Source: Candidatus Brocadia sp. (GTDB taxonomy: Bacteria > Planctomycetota > Brocadiia > Brocadiales > Brocadiaceae). From it: a DNA stretch of 64,000 bases. The stretch covers positions 1 through 64,000 of the forward strand of contig SOEU01000016.1 in NCBI GenBank assembly GCA_021646415.1, in the 5' to 3' direction. Both the position numbers and the translations under genes were made by a program. Position 1 is the stretch's first letter; every line of letters starts with the position of its first letter. Positions 8,196 through 17,893 of this stretch are shown here, in pieces. A model generated the notes under the pieces. The model saw nothing but the letters and a program-made list of their open reading frames with translations. It was not told where the DNA came from and made no database searches.

Positions 8196-9869
8196 ATGAT
8201 TAAAACAGGTTCACAAATTTTATTGGATGCATTAATTAGGGAAGGGGTTGAGTATATCTTTGGAATTCCAGGAGGTGCAAATCTCCCTCTCTTTGATGCA
8301 TTATATGAGTCTCCCATAAAGTTCATATTGACTCGACACGAGCAAGGCGCAGGTCATGCTGCGGATGGATATGCCAGGGCTACCGGCAAGGTGGGTGTTT
8401 GCCTTGCCACATCGGGTCCCGGTGCAACAAACTTAGTCACAGCAATTGCAACGGCCTATATGGATTCTGTGCCTATGGTTGCTATAACAGGACAGGTCAA
8501 GACATTTCTCATTGGGAATGATGCCTTCCAGGAAGCTGATATTATTGGAATTACACGTCCTATAACAAAGCACAGTTACCTGGTGAAAGATGTTAAAGAC
8601 CTTGCCAGAATCGTAAAAGAAGCATTTTATATAACTAACACAGGAAGGCGCGGTCCGGTGTTGATTGATCTTCCCGTAGATATTACCCTGGAAAAATGTG
8701 AGGAAATAATACCAACAGAGGTTGACCTCCCTGGATACAAGCCCAGATACGAGGGTAATATCCGCCAAATCAAGATTGCCGCTGAAGAGATTAATAACTC
8801 CGGGCGGCCTGTTGTCTACACCGGGGGTGGTATTGTTGCTTCTGATAGTTCAAAGGAGTTGCTTGAACTAGCAGAAAAGGGGAATCTCCCGGTAACCACA
8901 ACGCTTATGGGTCTCGGCGGATTTCCGGAAGACCACGATTTGTCATTGGGAATGTTGGGTATGCACGGGACTGTATACGCCAATTTTGCAGTGACCGAGT
9001 GTGACCTTCTCATAGCTATCGGATCACGGTTTGACGATCGGGTTACCGGAAAGATTGATGAATTTGCCCCCCATGCGAAGATTATCCATATTGATGTCGA
9101 TCCAGCATCCATCAGTAAAACCATTAAGGTAGATATCCCCATTGTTGGTGACGCAAAAAATATTTTACAAGAACTCAATAAACATATTCATTTTGCGGAG
9201 AGGAAAGAATGGTTTGATAAAATCAAATCCTGGAAGGAAAAAAATCCATTATTGTACAACAAGAGTGAGAACGTTATTAAACCACAATATGTCATTGAGC
9301 AAATATGCGATGCGGGTAAGGGGAACGTTATCATCACAACAGAAGTAGGACAAAATCAGATGTGGGCAGCCCAATTTTTCACCTATACAAAACCGCGGAC
9401 ATTTCTGTCTTCAGGAGGACTGGGTACGATGGGTTATGGTTTTCCTGCCGCAATCGGTGCTCAATTGGGATGTCCAGACAAAATTGTTGTGGATATTGCC
9501 GGTGATGGTAGTATCCAAATGAACATCCAGGAACTCAGTACCGTTGCACGTTTAAATATCCCTGTAAAGATAGCTATTTTGAATAATGGTTATCTGGGAA
9601 TGGTACGACAGTGGCAGGAACTATTTTACAATAAACGGTATTCCGGTGTTAATTTGAATGGTAATCCTGATTTTGTCAAGTTGGCTGAGGCATACGGCGC
9701 AAAAGGATTTTTAGTGGAGAAAAAAGAACAAGTACGACCAACGATAGAAAAGGCTTTTTCTATCAAATGTCCTGTCATTATGGATTTTAGGATTGACCCA
9801 ACAGAGAATGTCTTTCCGATGGTGCCAGCAGGACAAGCGATACACAGAATGATCGGAACCATGGCATAA
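8196..9869 (+). CDS. ilvB: Acetolactate synthase, large (catalytic) subunit
   Basis: ThDP-dependent condensation of pyruvate to acetolactate (or with 2-ketobutyrate), first step of branched-chain amino-acid synthesis. The 557-residue length is normal. Present: FGIPGGANL (22-30), catalytic glutamate E49 in RHEQGAGHAADGYA, and the cofactor motif starting GDGS near 435 and ending NN before GYLGMVRQWQ. No ilvN/ilvH regulatory subunit follows; the next gene is an unrelated Uma2 nuclease. It serves as a useful internal reference for the two divergent ThDP enzymes at 19-22 kb, which lack some of these features. Confidence 0.93.
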   Translation: MIKTGSQILLDALIREGVEYIFGIPGGANLPLFDALYESPIKFILTRHEQGAGHAADGYARATGKVGVCLATSGPGATNLVTAIATAYMDSVPMVAITGQVKTFLIGNDAFQEADIIGITRPITKHSYLVKDVKDLARIVKEAFYITNTGRRGPVLIDLPVDITLEKCEEIIPTEVDLPGYKPRYEGNIRQIKIAAEEINNSGRPVVYTGGGIVASDSSKELLELAEKGNLPVTTTLMGLGGFPEDHDLSLGMLGMHGTVYANFAVTECDLLIAIGSRFDDRVTGKIDEFAPHAKIIHIDVDPASISKTIKVDIPIVGDAKNILQELNKHIHFAERKEWFDKIKSWKEKNPLLYNKSENVIKPQYVIEQICDAGKGNVIITTEVGQNQMWAAQFFTYTKPRTFLSSGGLGTMGYGFPAAIGAQLGCPDKIVVDIAGDGSIQMNIQELSTVARLNIPVKIAILNNGYLGMVRQWQELFYNKRYSGVNLNGNPDFVKLAEAYGAKGFLVEKKEQVRPTIEKAFSIKCPVIMDFRIDPTENVFPMVPAGQAIHRMIGTMA

Positions 9870-9962
9870 CGGAACTAATTGTAGCTATTTTATGTTTTAA
9901 CCCATAGAACAGATGCTCCACGAGCAAACTTATAATGCGTAATCAAATAGAGGGAATAAGCG

Positions 9963-10514
9963 ATGGCCGCTGTAACTACCAGGAAAAAAATGACATATGC
10001 TGATTATTTAAAGATTGATGACAATAATCGCTACGAAATTTTAAGCGGGGAATTATGTATGGTTCCAGCGCCATCAACAGACCACCAAGGTGTGTCAAGG
10101 AATTTAGAGTTTCTTATCTGGAACTTTGTAAAAGAAAAGAGGCTTGGGAAGGTTTTTGATGCCCCAATTGATGTCGTTTTCGATGATGACGAGGTATTTC
10201 AGCCGGATATCGTTTTTATTACCAGTGAAAACCAAGGTATAATACGCAAGACTGCAATCCATGGCATACCCGACCTTATTGTTGAAATAGTATCCCCGTC
10301 GTCCGCTTTTTATGATACGGTGGAAAAGAAGGAAATATATAGAAAATACGGTGTAAAAGAATATTGGATACTATTTCCTGAAGAAAGAGTTATTGAGGTC
10401 TTAACTTTAGAAAAAGGTGAATACCTGGAATTTTGCAAATCAAAAAGAGAAGGGATAGTGAAGTCTAAAATATTGGAAGGATTAGAAATAGACTCTAAGG
10501 ATGTGTTTAATTGA
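9963..10514 (+). CDS. Uma2-family putative restriction endonuclease
   Basis: A 183-residue protein of the Uma2 (DUF820) family, which has a PD-(D/E)xK nuclease fold. Visible: YEILSGEL near 24-31, FQPDIVF with D82, PDLIVEIVSPSS with E108, and the conserved YRKYGVKEYWILFP segment (126-139). These genes are abundant in cyanobacteria and planctomycetes; their function is not established, with selfish or defence roles proposed. It stands between ilvB and rnfB without obvious operon links. Confidence 0.85.
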   Translation: MAAVTTRKKMTYADYLKIDDNNRYEILSGELCMVPAPSTDHQGVSRNLEFLIWNFVKEKRLGKVFDAPIDVVFDDDEVFQPDIVFITSENQGIIRKTAIHGIPDLIVEIVSPSSAFYDTVEKKEIYRKYGVKEYWILFPEERVIEVLTLEKGEYLEFCKSKREGIVKSKILEGLEIDSKDVFN

Positions 10515-10571
10515 AGAATTTTTATATCATATTGGAATTTTTAAAATAGTAATTTTTTGGTGGAAGATCAA

Positions 10572-11396
10572 ATGGGTTTACTTTTAGGAGCAGCAATTAC
10601 GTTAGTCATTTTAGGCATGGTCTTTGGGATAGGTCTTGCCATTGCCTCAGATAAATTTGCCGTGAAGGTCGATCCCCGCATTGACAGCATTAATGAAGTG
10701 CTTCCTGGTGCAAATTGTGGGGCATGTGGCCAACCCGGTTGCAGTGGTTTTGCCCAGGCAGTAGTGGAAGGCAAGGCGCCTGTAACAGGTTGTACGGTAG
10801 GACAAGCCGCGGTGGCAAAGCTTGTTGCAAACGTTATGGGGGTCAAATTTGAAAATAGAGAACGTGTTGTTTCCGTTGTAATGTGCCATGCGAGGGGAGT
10901 TAAGGATAAATTTGTTTATCATGGGATTAAAGATTGCCGTGCTGCAAATATTGTTGGCGGGGGTTTTTTAGGTTGTGATTACGGCTGTTTGGGTTTGGGT
11001 ACCTGCGTAGAGGCCTGTAAATTTGAGGCGATGTATATGGGGGAAGATAATCTTCCCAAGGTAATTGAGGAGCGGTGTACAGGCTGTGGAAAATGTGCAG
11101 CTGTTTGTCCCAGAAAGATTATCAGTATATTGCCAGAATCCAAAATGGTGCACGTGCGATGCAAATCCCTTGATAAAGGCGCAGTAGCGAAAAAGATTTG
11201 TCAGGATTCTTGTATAGCTTGTAAACAGTGCGAGAAGATATGTCCATACGATGCCATCCACGTGCAAAACAATCTTGCCGTAATTGATTATAACAAATGT
11301 ACCTCCTGTGGAAAATGTGTTGAGGTTTGCCCCAACCATACAATAATCAATTTTGCCAGAGAGCGCAGTCAGATCAAGCATACCTTGACCGTATAA
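10572..11396 (+). CDS. rnfB: RnfB-type polyferredoxin subunit
   Basis: About 274 residues. An N-terminal membrane helix (LLLGAAITLVILGMVFGIG) is followed by the NCGACGQPGC cluster-binding motif, the DYGCLGLGTCVEAC motif and three CxxCxxCxxxC ferredoxin motifs. It would carry electrons for the Rnf ferredoxin:NAD oxidoreductase. No rnfA/C/D/E/G gene is nearby, so either the complex is encoded elsewhere or this is a stand-alone electron carrier. I prefer ATG 10572 over TTG 10557 because GGTGG sits eight bases before it and the RnfB helix starts there. It abuts rsmE with no gap. Confidence 0.85.
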   Translation: MGLLLGAAITLVILGMVFGIGLAIASDKFAVKVDPRIDSINEVLPGANCGACGQPGCSGFAQAVVEGKAPVTGCTVGQAAVAKLVANVMGVKFENRERVVSVVMCHARGVKDKFVYHGIKDCRAANIVGGGFLGCDYGCLGLGTCVEACKFEAMYMGEDNLPKVIEERCTGCGKCAAVCPRKIISILPESKMVHVRCKSLDKGAVAKKICQDSCIACKQCEKICPYDAIHVQNNLAVIDYNKCTSCGKCVEVCPNHTIINFARERSQIKHTLTV

Positions 11397-12131
11397 ATGC
11401 ATCAAGACCGTTTTTACCTACCATATGCACCCTCAACTCGTGAAATTTGGTTGAATGGTGACGAAGCTCATCATATCCTGCATGTAAAACGAGCAAAACT
11501 GGGGACAAAAATTACCCTTTTTGATGGGAAAGGGTTTGAATACCTTGCACATGTTACTGAAATTTTAAGTGACAAATTAAAGATATTCATTGAGGAGTGC
11601 AAATCTGTCGATAGAGAACCCGGTATTGATATTACTATTGCCTTTTCTATCCCCAAAGGGAAACTCGTGACCTTTCTCATTCAAAAATGTGCAGAGTTAG
11701 GCGTAAAGAACCTGATCCCCCTCCACTGCAAACGAAGTGTCATAGATATCCGAGACAAATCCGCTGAAAAGATTGAAAGATGGAATAAAATCACAACTGA
11801 GGCGTCCAAACAGTGTAAACGAAACTTTGTCACTAATGTAGAAAATATCATGTCTTTGGACGATTTAATAAAAAACATTCGCAATTACGACCTTTCACTC
11901 ATTGCATGCACCGAACCCCATACGAAGACATTAAAACGTCTATTAAGTGAACACCCATCAGGTAAAAAGATTATTTGTCTCATAGGGCCGGAAGGTGGTT
12001 TTACCCCAAGTGAAATTGAAACAGCAGAGAAAGCAGGCTGCATACCCGTCAGCATGGGTCTTTCGACATTGCGGATCGAAACAGCTGCCATTGCTGTCTC
12101 TTCCATGCTTCTTTATGCATATTCTGATTAG
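11397..12131 (+). CDS. rsmE: 16S rRNA (uracil1498-N3)-methyltransferase RsmE
   Basis: SPOUT-class methyltransferase for U1498 of 16S rRNA. The 244-residue protein has a PUA-like N-terminal part with HHILHVKR, the FSIPKGK segment in the middle, and the C-terminal knot motif LIGPEGGFTPSEIE, then GLSTLRIETAA. ATG follows the rnfB stop directly, suggesting coupled translation. Confidence 0.93.
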   Translation: MHQDRFYLPYAPSTREIWLNGDEAHHILHVKRAKLGTKITLFDGKGFEYLAHVTEILSDKLKIFIEECKSVDREPGIDITIAFSIPKGKLVTFLIQKCAELGVKNLIPLHCKRSVIDIRDKSAEKIERWNKITTEASKQCKRNFVTNVENIMSLDDLIKNIRNYDLSLIACTEPHTKTLKRLLSEHPSGKKIICLIGPEGGFTPSEIETAEKAGCIPVSMGLSTLRIETAAIAVSSMLLYAYSD

Positions 12132-12257
12132 AAAAGACGGAAGAAAGGGTTGATTTCTTTCCATACCTTGCTATGCTACATTTACTTAAGCCCCTTCAAC
12201 CTGAAGGAATCCATCCTGCAGTGTGTAAAGGGCTAAAGAACAATTATTCCGTGGGTT

Positions 12258-13661
12258 ATGAAAGAACCAAAATCCCTGTTCCTGACTGAAGATTCACTTG
12301 GCATCGTTACAGACCTTTATCAACTGAGTATGGCTGCCGGATACTTTGAACAGAAGATGCACGATGTCGTAACTTTTGAATTGTTCGTTCGCCACTTACC
12401 GAAAAATCGCTCTTATCTCGTTGTCGCAGGACTGGAACAGGTGCTGCACTATCTGACCCATATTACCTTTTCACCAAAAACTATTCAATTTTTAAGACGG
12501 CTACCTATCTTTCACAATGTGGGTCAGGAATTCTTTGAATACTTAAAAAATTTTACTTTCCGTGGAGACGTTTACGCTATGCCCGAAGGAACAATTGTCT
12601 TTGCGGATGAGCCCATGCTTCGGGTTACTGCCCCTATTATTGAGACACAGATTGTAGAGACGTATCTTCTTTCAATCATTAATTTCCAGACCTCAATAGC
12701 CACAAAGGCGTCAAGGGTCGTATCTTCAGCCCAGGGGCGAGAGGTAATTGATTTTGGTACTCGTCGTGCCCATGGTCCTCAGGCAGGTGTCCTTGCAGCA
12801 AGGTCGTGTTTTATCGGTGGATGCAAGGGTACCTCCAATGTATTTGCGGCCTGTGAACTGGGCATACCAGCAGTAGGAACAGTAGCCCATTCGTGGGTCA
12901 TGGCCTTTGAAAATGAACAAGATTCATTCTATAAATTTCACGAAATATTTCCTGATAATACTACCCTGCTCATTGATACGTATGATACCCTGGCCGGAGC
13001 AAGGCATGCGGCCATGATTGGTAAGAAGCTGAAGGGTGTTCGTATTGACAGCGGAGACATATTGGAACTTAGCAAGAAAGTACGAAGTATTTTAGATACT
13101 GAAGGGTTACAACATGTCAAGATCGTTGCCAGTGGCGATCTCAATGAAGATCGTATTGATAATTTGTTAAGGAATGGTGCACCCATTGATTCCTTTGGCG
13201 TGGGTACCGAGATGGTAACTTCCAAAGATGCTCCCGCATTGGGTGGCGTCTATAAGTTAGTTGAGCAGGAGCATAATGGGAAAATTATTCCGAGGATGAA
13301 ATTCAGTAAAGACAAACTTACGTACCCATGCAAAAAACAGGTATATCGCATCATCGATAAAGCGGATAATTTTGTAAACGATGTAATCGGGCTTGAAGGT
13401 GAAAATTTGCAGGGAATATCCCTTTTAATACCTGTTATAAAAAATGGTAAGATATGTTACGACCTGCCAACAGTGCACGAAATCCAACGTACCACATCAA
13501 ACAACCTTACACACCTGCCAGTACCCTTCAAACGGTTAACCGATGCTGAAACCTACCCTGTTACCAAAAGCAAAGGACTGGAGGCAAAGAGACACGAGGC
13601 TGAAAAAATACTGAAGGACATTAATATACCGTTGGCTGCGTTGTTTGAAGGGCCTGTTTAA
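12258..13661 (+). CDS. pncB: Nicotinate phosphoribosyltransferase
   Basis: Converts nicotinate and PRPP to nicotinate mononucleotide in NAD salvage. The 467-residue protein has the family opening (TDLYQLSMAAGYF), the FGTRRAHGP segment with the catalytic region near 167-175, RIDSGD around 261-266 and GVGTEMVTS near 315-323. A 50-codon stub of nadE, another NAD gene, lies at 17.9 kb on the same strand; the decayed restriction locus in between may have separated two formerly adjacent NAD genes. Confidence 0.92.
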   Translation: MKEPKSLFLTEDSLGIVTDLYQLSMAAGYFEQKMHDVVTFELFVRHLPKNRSYLVVAGLEQVLHYLTHITFSPKTIQFLRRLPIFHNVGQEFFEYLKNFTFRGDVYAMPEGTIVFADEPMLRVTAPIIETQIVETYLLSIINFQTSIATKASRVVSSAQGREVIDFGTRRAHGPQAGVLAARSCFIGGCKGTSNVFAACELGIPAVGTVAHSWVMAFENEQDSFYKFHEIFPDNTTLLIDTYDTLAGARHAAMIGKKLKGVRIDSGDILELSKKVRSILDTEGLQHVKIVASGDLNEDRIDNLLRNGAPIDSFGVGTEMVTSKDAPALGGVYKLVEQEHNGKIIPRMKFSKDKLTYPCKKQVYRIIDKADNFVNDVIGLEGENLQGISLLIPVIKNGKICYDLPTVHEIQRTTSNNLTHLPVPFKRLTDAETYPVTKSKGLEAKRHEAEKILKDINIPLAALFEGPV

Positions 13662-13705
13662 CCTAAACCTAAAATTAAGGAAAATAAGCCAAATCTTTCA
13701 AAATG

Positions 13706-13738
13706 ACAACCAAAAGGTAGTTACACCGCCTTTTGCTT
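13706..13738. terminator. Possible weak terminator between convergent pncB and res
   Basis: An inverted repeat of about seven bases (CAAAAGG ... CCTTTTG) lies between the converging genes. There is no clean U-tract, so the call is weak. Confidence 0.3.
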
Positions 13739-13763
13739 ATGAAGAAACGTGCGCTTGTCTCAA

Positions 13764-16319
13764 TTAGTTCAATACAGACTCAAGACCTGCCCTGAATTGA
13801 TTTTCGTCTTCGTTGTTATAGAATGGTACACCAATCAAACGATATTTCTTGTCTCCAAACATCAGCGGTTTACCGCCAAACTTGGAAGTGATTTCTTTCA
13901 GGAAGGTCTCTTTCCATCGGTCATACTCTTTGAGGTGTCTCCCCTTTGGCTCGATGAAAAGCTGGTAGATAAGCAACTTGCCGGTTTTCTCGCGCAGGAA
14001 CAATACGAAATCTGGCTGAAAGGCTTGACCATCGGCAAAGTTGTAGATGGCAAAGTGCCCTTCATTACGCAGCAGATAGATTTGCTCGTATTGCTCTTGC
14101 AGTTTTTGCATCTGCCGATCCAGCATACGTACAAAGGCTTTTTCTTCGCATGTGCCGTAAATGGTGTTGAAGGCAAACCAATCTTTGGCAGAGACAAAAT
14201 GCTCAAACTGTGCGTCATCTGCGGCGCGGGGATTTTTCGCGTCAAATTTCAACACCTTGTCTTTGAACACTTCGCATACCCCACCACATCTGAACCCTCG
14301 CGTGCCTTCGTAATCAGTAACGTTGGCATGGATTTCGGCTTCGATTTGCGCCAGCAGGCCCTGCACAGCGGCGAGTTTTTCGGCACGGCTGTTATCCAAC
14401 CCGTACATATTGCACTGAAAGGTGATTTCTAATCCGGCAAGATGATCTTCACCAGTAATAAAGTCGCGCATGGAGGTAAGATGAGGAAAATAGCGTTTCA
14501 ACGATGCAAAGGTAAAGAATGGATTACGGGCAATGGCGGATTCAATAATGTTGCGCTCGATATCCCGCACCTTCACGTCCCGTCGGGTTTCGTCATTCAC
14601 GACAGCGCCCTTTTCCCCGCTTCCCAGCGCAGGGGTAGCACCGCCGCGACCTGTGGCGATAAGGTGGATGTAGTTTCGCTTCTTCACGCCCAAATCGGCA
14701 AAGAACTTGACGCGTTGGTAATCTTTTAGCTGGCGGTCATTGAGCCAAATAATCCCATACTTGTAAAATGGTGTTTTCTTGAACGATTCTTTCAGTCTCA
14801 GTTCGCGGGTCACTTCTCGTTCGTCCATCATGCCCTGCTCAATGAGCGCCTGTCGGATTTCAGCAATGTAGCGCGAGTCATTGATGCTGTGATAGCGCAA
14901 TTCTTCCAGCACGCACAGTTCGTGTTAAAGGTCGCTGTCGAATTTGCGGCGGAATCGGTTGCTACTTTGAGGAAGAACAAACGGGAAATAACGTGCCCCG
15001 CGCCCGATGAGTTGCGCTTCAGAGAGCATCGTTGCCCCGAGTTTGTTGTGGCCTGAATCACGTATCTCATAACAGCGAACAATGTCGAACAGGTTCAGCA
15101 CGTCCCACCCTTCGTTGAGTTTTTGCACGGCGAAGATGTCGCGGATGTGGTTGGCTTTATCTTCGAGGGTGTTGACAAGGATTTGATAATTCTCTTTTTC
15201 TTTCTCGTCATTCACAGAGAGACAAAAGTCTTGATGAAACTCCCGTTTCAGACGTTCCGCCAATTGCTCATCGCTGATGCCATTTTCGTCGAAGAAATGA
15301 AATGCCCGTTGCACCAGCGGGATGTTTGATTTACGGATGCGGGCGATGTCCTTTGCCGTAAGACCTCTGATGAGGGTGTGAAATTCGGCCTTAACCTGCC
15401 TGGATTGTTCGATGGTGCGCTGGGCTTTGAACAGGATGACGGGTTTGTGATTGATGCGGTATTTTGCCGCCACCACCTGCTTGTATTGATTCAGAAGCAG
15501 GGCTTGCAGGATGCGCTCGCGCTGGCCAAAATCCGATTGAATAATGACGATATCTTTCGAGTAGCAATCGTTGCGGAATTGGAGCAGGTCTTAGCGGATG
15601 ATGACCTTATTGCGGTATTTCTCCACCATCGCGGGCGTGGCGTAATCATGCGTGACCGTGAATTCCAGCAGCAGGTTGCCTTCACTCTGCGTAAAGATGC
15701 GCTCGACGGTGTTTTCCCAACTCTCAAACAGCACACCCTGCGCTCTGGTCTTGGCATTCATGTGATGCGCTTCATCTGCGATCAGCACGACCCTGTGCTT
15801 GCGGAAGTCTTCAAAGGTAATGGCGTTCTCTTTCTCGCTGGTTAGGCCGGAGTGCAGTTTTTGGATTGTAGTAAAGCAGATGTTGATGTCGCTGGGGTTG
15901 ACCGCTTCAAAGTTCTCAACAGGCGTGACACACACGCGGTGGCTAGCGATGTGAATGTCCTGATTGAACAGGTATTTGATGCTGGCGGGATTAAGAAAGT
16001 TATCTTTTGTCTTTTCGATGATGTTTGTTGAGTTGACAAAGAACAGGAAGTTGCGGTAACCCTGCTCGTAAAGGTAGAGAATCAGTCCTGCCATGATGAG
16101 CGTCTTGCCGCTACCCGTTGCCATGTTGAAGAGTAAGTGCAGGGGATATGCTTTGTTCGGAAAATCGTTATTATAGCAATGGAAAAAACGCGCAAAGGCT
16201 CCTATCTGATAGGGGCGCAGTTCATAGTGCTGGTTCAGATTTTGAGCGACACTGTCGGGAATTTTTTTCTCGATATTGCCTCATTGGGAAAGCGTGTCCA
16301 GTTGCTCGCAGAGAAATGA
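13764..16319 (-). pseudogene. Type III restriction enzyme Res subunit, broken by three nonsense codons
   Basis: Helicase-nuclease subunit of a type III restriction system. One reading frame runs the whole length, ~850 codons, and is interrupted only by in-frame stops: TGA at 16281-16283, TAA at 15591-15593 and TAA at 14925-14927. Coding similarity continues in the same frame across each stop, with no frameshift. In order: YELRPYQ, Walker A MATGSGKT (codon at about 16124), DEAH Walker B (LIADEAHHM), helicase C-domain motifs (ILVNTLEDKANH, LIGRGARYFPF) and a C-terminal PD-(D/E)xK nuclease (QPDFVLF ... FIEPKGRH). No start codon is evident next to the MNT gene, which ends at 16321. Restriction activity is presumably lost. 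Confidence 0.88.
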
Positions 16320-16320
16320 C

Positions 16321-16653
16321 TCAGACGTGGGATGTCTCCGTTGCTTTCTGATAGAACACAACCCCCACCCGCTGTATATGGTCAATCACATCAGGGTCGC
16401 TGATTTGCCGAAAGATGGACAGGTCGAAGGTATAGGGCAGGAGCAGGTCGTCTATCTCGTCCGTGATGCTGTAGAGAATATCAAGCGTCAAATCCTCCCC
16501 TCCGAATAGCGTCAGGTCAATATCAGAGCCGTTTTTGAAGTTACCTTTGGCGCGTGAGCCATAGAGGATCGCCTTTTCCACCTGAGGATAATGGGCAAAT
16601 ATGGCGCAAATGGCTTGTATGTCGCTTTCCTCAAGACCAAAGCGGTTTGTCAT
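16321..16653 (-). CDS. MNT-type nucleotidyltransferase, antitoxin of a HEPN/MNT pair
   Basis: A 110-residue minimal nucleotidyltransferase. The signature LYGSRAKG ... GSDIDL (about 35-52) gives the G-S motif and paired metal-binding aspartates. In characterised HEPN/MNT systems this partner modifies and silences the HEPN ribonuclease. Its ATG overlaps the HEPN stop (TAATG at 16653). Its end abuts the broken res gene, so the pair is transcribed inside the restriction operon. Unlike the flanking res and mod genes, it is intact. Confidence 0.85.
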   Translation of the reverse strand: MTNRFGLEESDIQAICAIFAHYPQVEKAILYGSRAKGNFKNGSDIDLTLFGGEDLTLDILYSITDEIDDLLLPYTFDLSIFRQISDPDVIDHIQRVGVVFYQKATETSHV

Positions 16654-17063
16654 TAGTTCTTCTCCATAAAATTTTGCAACCTGGTTCGGAACGCAACGAA
16701 TTCAGGATAATATTTATTGACAATAGCAGAGCAAACCTCTTCGGCAATGTTTTCATTATAAGTGTGAGTCGTTAAAGTTCTGCTCTTAATCATATCCATC
16801 CATGTTTTGCCGTTCTCAATCAGCCCTCGTCTGAATGCCAGACGAAAGGTATCACGACTGCCGTGTATGTCGGTTTCTCCCTGGGCTTCGAAGTAATCTT
16901 TAATAGTGTTCCAAGCTAATTCATAAGTATATTCAAACGCCTGAATCAGCCCCTGTTTTTCGAGCTCACTCAGATCGCCTTTCTCTATAAATTTTGTCAA
17001 TTGGTTTAGCGCCTTATCAAAATGGTTGTACCGCTGTATCCAGCGAATATCCTCTGCGCTCAT
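16653..17063 (-). CDS. HEPN-domain protein (HI0074 family), putative RNase toxin
   Basis: A 136-residue all-helical protein of the nucleotidyltransferase-substrate-binding (HI0074) family. The HEPN RNase signature R-x4-H is present as SRTLTTHTY near 103-111. It precedes MNT with a one-base overlap, the usual order in HEPN/MNT toxin-antitoxin pairs. Its ATG overlaps the stop codon of the upstream mod remnant (TGA at 17060-17062), so translation was coupled to the methyltransferase. The pair may stabilise the locus; function is inferred from family only. Confidence 0.85.
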   Translation of the reverse strand: MSAEDIRWIQRYNHFDKALNQLTKFIEKGDLSELEKQGLIQAFEYTYELAWNTIKDYFEAQGETDIHGSRDTFRLAFRRGLIENGKTWMDMIKSRTLTTHTYNENIAEEVCSAIVNKYYPEFVAFRTRLQNFMEKN

Positions 17064-17596
17064 TGGGATTCTCCATAAAACTTTTTGTTCAGTTCCTTCT
17101 CCTCTTCGCTGACCTTGAGTTGCACGTCGTCAATTTCGGAAAGGTTGACATACAATTGGTTCTTGTCGAGCAATTCTGCCCGTGTTTCTGTTTTTCGAAA
17201 CCGTTTGGCTCTTTGCCAATTGTCTCAAAATCCTTACCGATTTCAATATCACATCCGTCTTTTGTCTTTTTTGCCCGCAGCAAGTGTTTGATTTCTTCCA
17301 CGCTTTGCCTGGCATATCTCCATTTTCGTTCTACTTTGTCCTTGTCAATTGGATATACATAGTATCGGTTGCCACGTTTTTCTGTTTGCGCTTTTGGCTG
17401 TTTATCGTCACCAAGAACATTGCCAAATCCAACAACCAGGTCGTCCTCCACAATTATTGTATTGGATAAAAACAATTTTTAGCGTCTTCGCGTTTCGATT
17501 CTCCACCCCCCAGTTCCTGAGTGGGGATCAATCAATTTTCTCTTCATCATCCGCAAAGCGCACGTCTGTTCTGAACAGGTCAATCAATTTAGAGTG
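17060..17596 (-). pseudogene. Type III DNA methyltransferase (mod), 3'-end remnant
   Basis: Pieces in two frames resemble the C-terminal part of type III adenine methyltransferases. Upstream is a segment with FRTDVRFADDEEKID before a TGA (17528-17530). Next comes a frame-shifted central piece (start about 17475) with VYPIDKDKVERKWRYA and KKTKDGCDIEIGKDF. The tail returns to the first frame: LLDKNQLYVNLSEIDD, ending at 17060. The catalytic N-terminal half (FxGxG and DPPY) is absent; the sequence to the right is AT-rich and non-coding. Loss of the methyltransferase would require loss of the nuclease, consistent with the stops in res. Confidence 0.7.
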
Positions 17597-17893
17597 AAAG
17601 GACACTAATTACTCCTATGGTTCGCAAACCCTTTGGCTGGGTTAAGCCGCATAACAAGATAATACGAAATTGTTTCTTCTTTAAAAAGGATAATAATACA
17701 AAAATAAAAAAGAATGCAAGTTTTTTTCATTTTTTTCCGGGGAAAGAACGGGGGCGAATCTTTCCAGGTTTTTTCCGAGAGGTGTATTTTAGCAAATTCA
17801 TGTGTCATAATTTGTACTAATTTTGTGCTAAAATCAATCCAAAAGAATAAAATTTGTTTGCTAAAGGCGCACTTACATATTAAATTAAAAGCC
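17597..17893. other. AT-rich gap between mod remnant and nadE stub
   Basis: No gene is supported. Apparent reading frames here are low-complexity AT-rich translations. It presumably holds the promoters of the diverging mod and nadE fragments and the deletion end that removed the 5' half of mod. Confidence 0.5.

Noticed and set aside
13764-16319. Stop-codon recoding in res
   Set aside because: Three stops of two kinds (TGA, TAA, TAA) in one gene with a broken partner are better explained by nonsense mutations; other genes here use TGA and TAA as normal stops.
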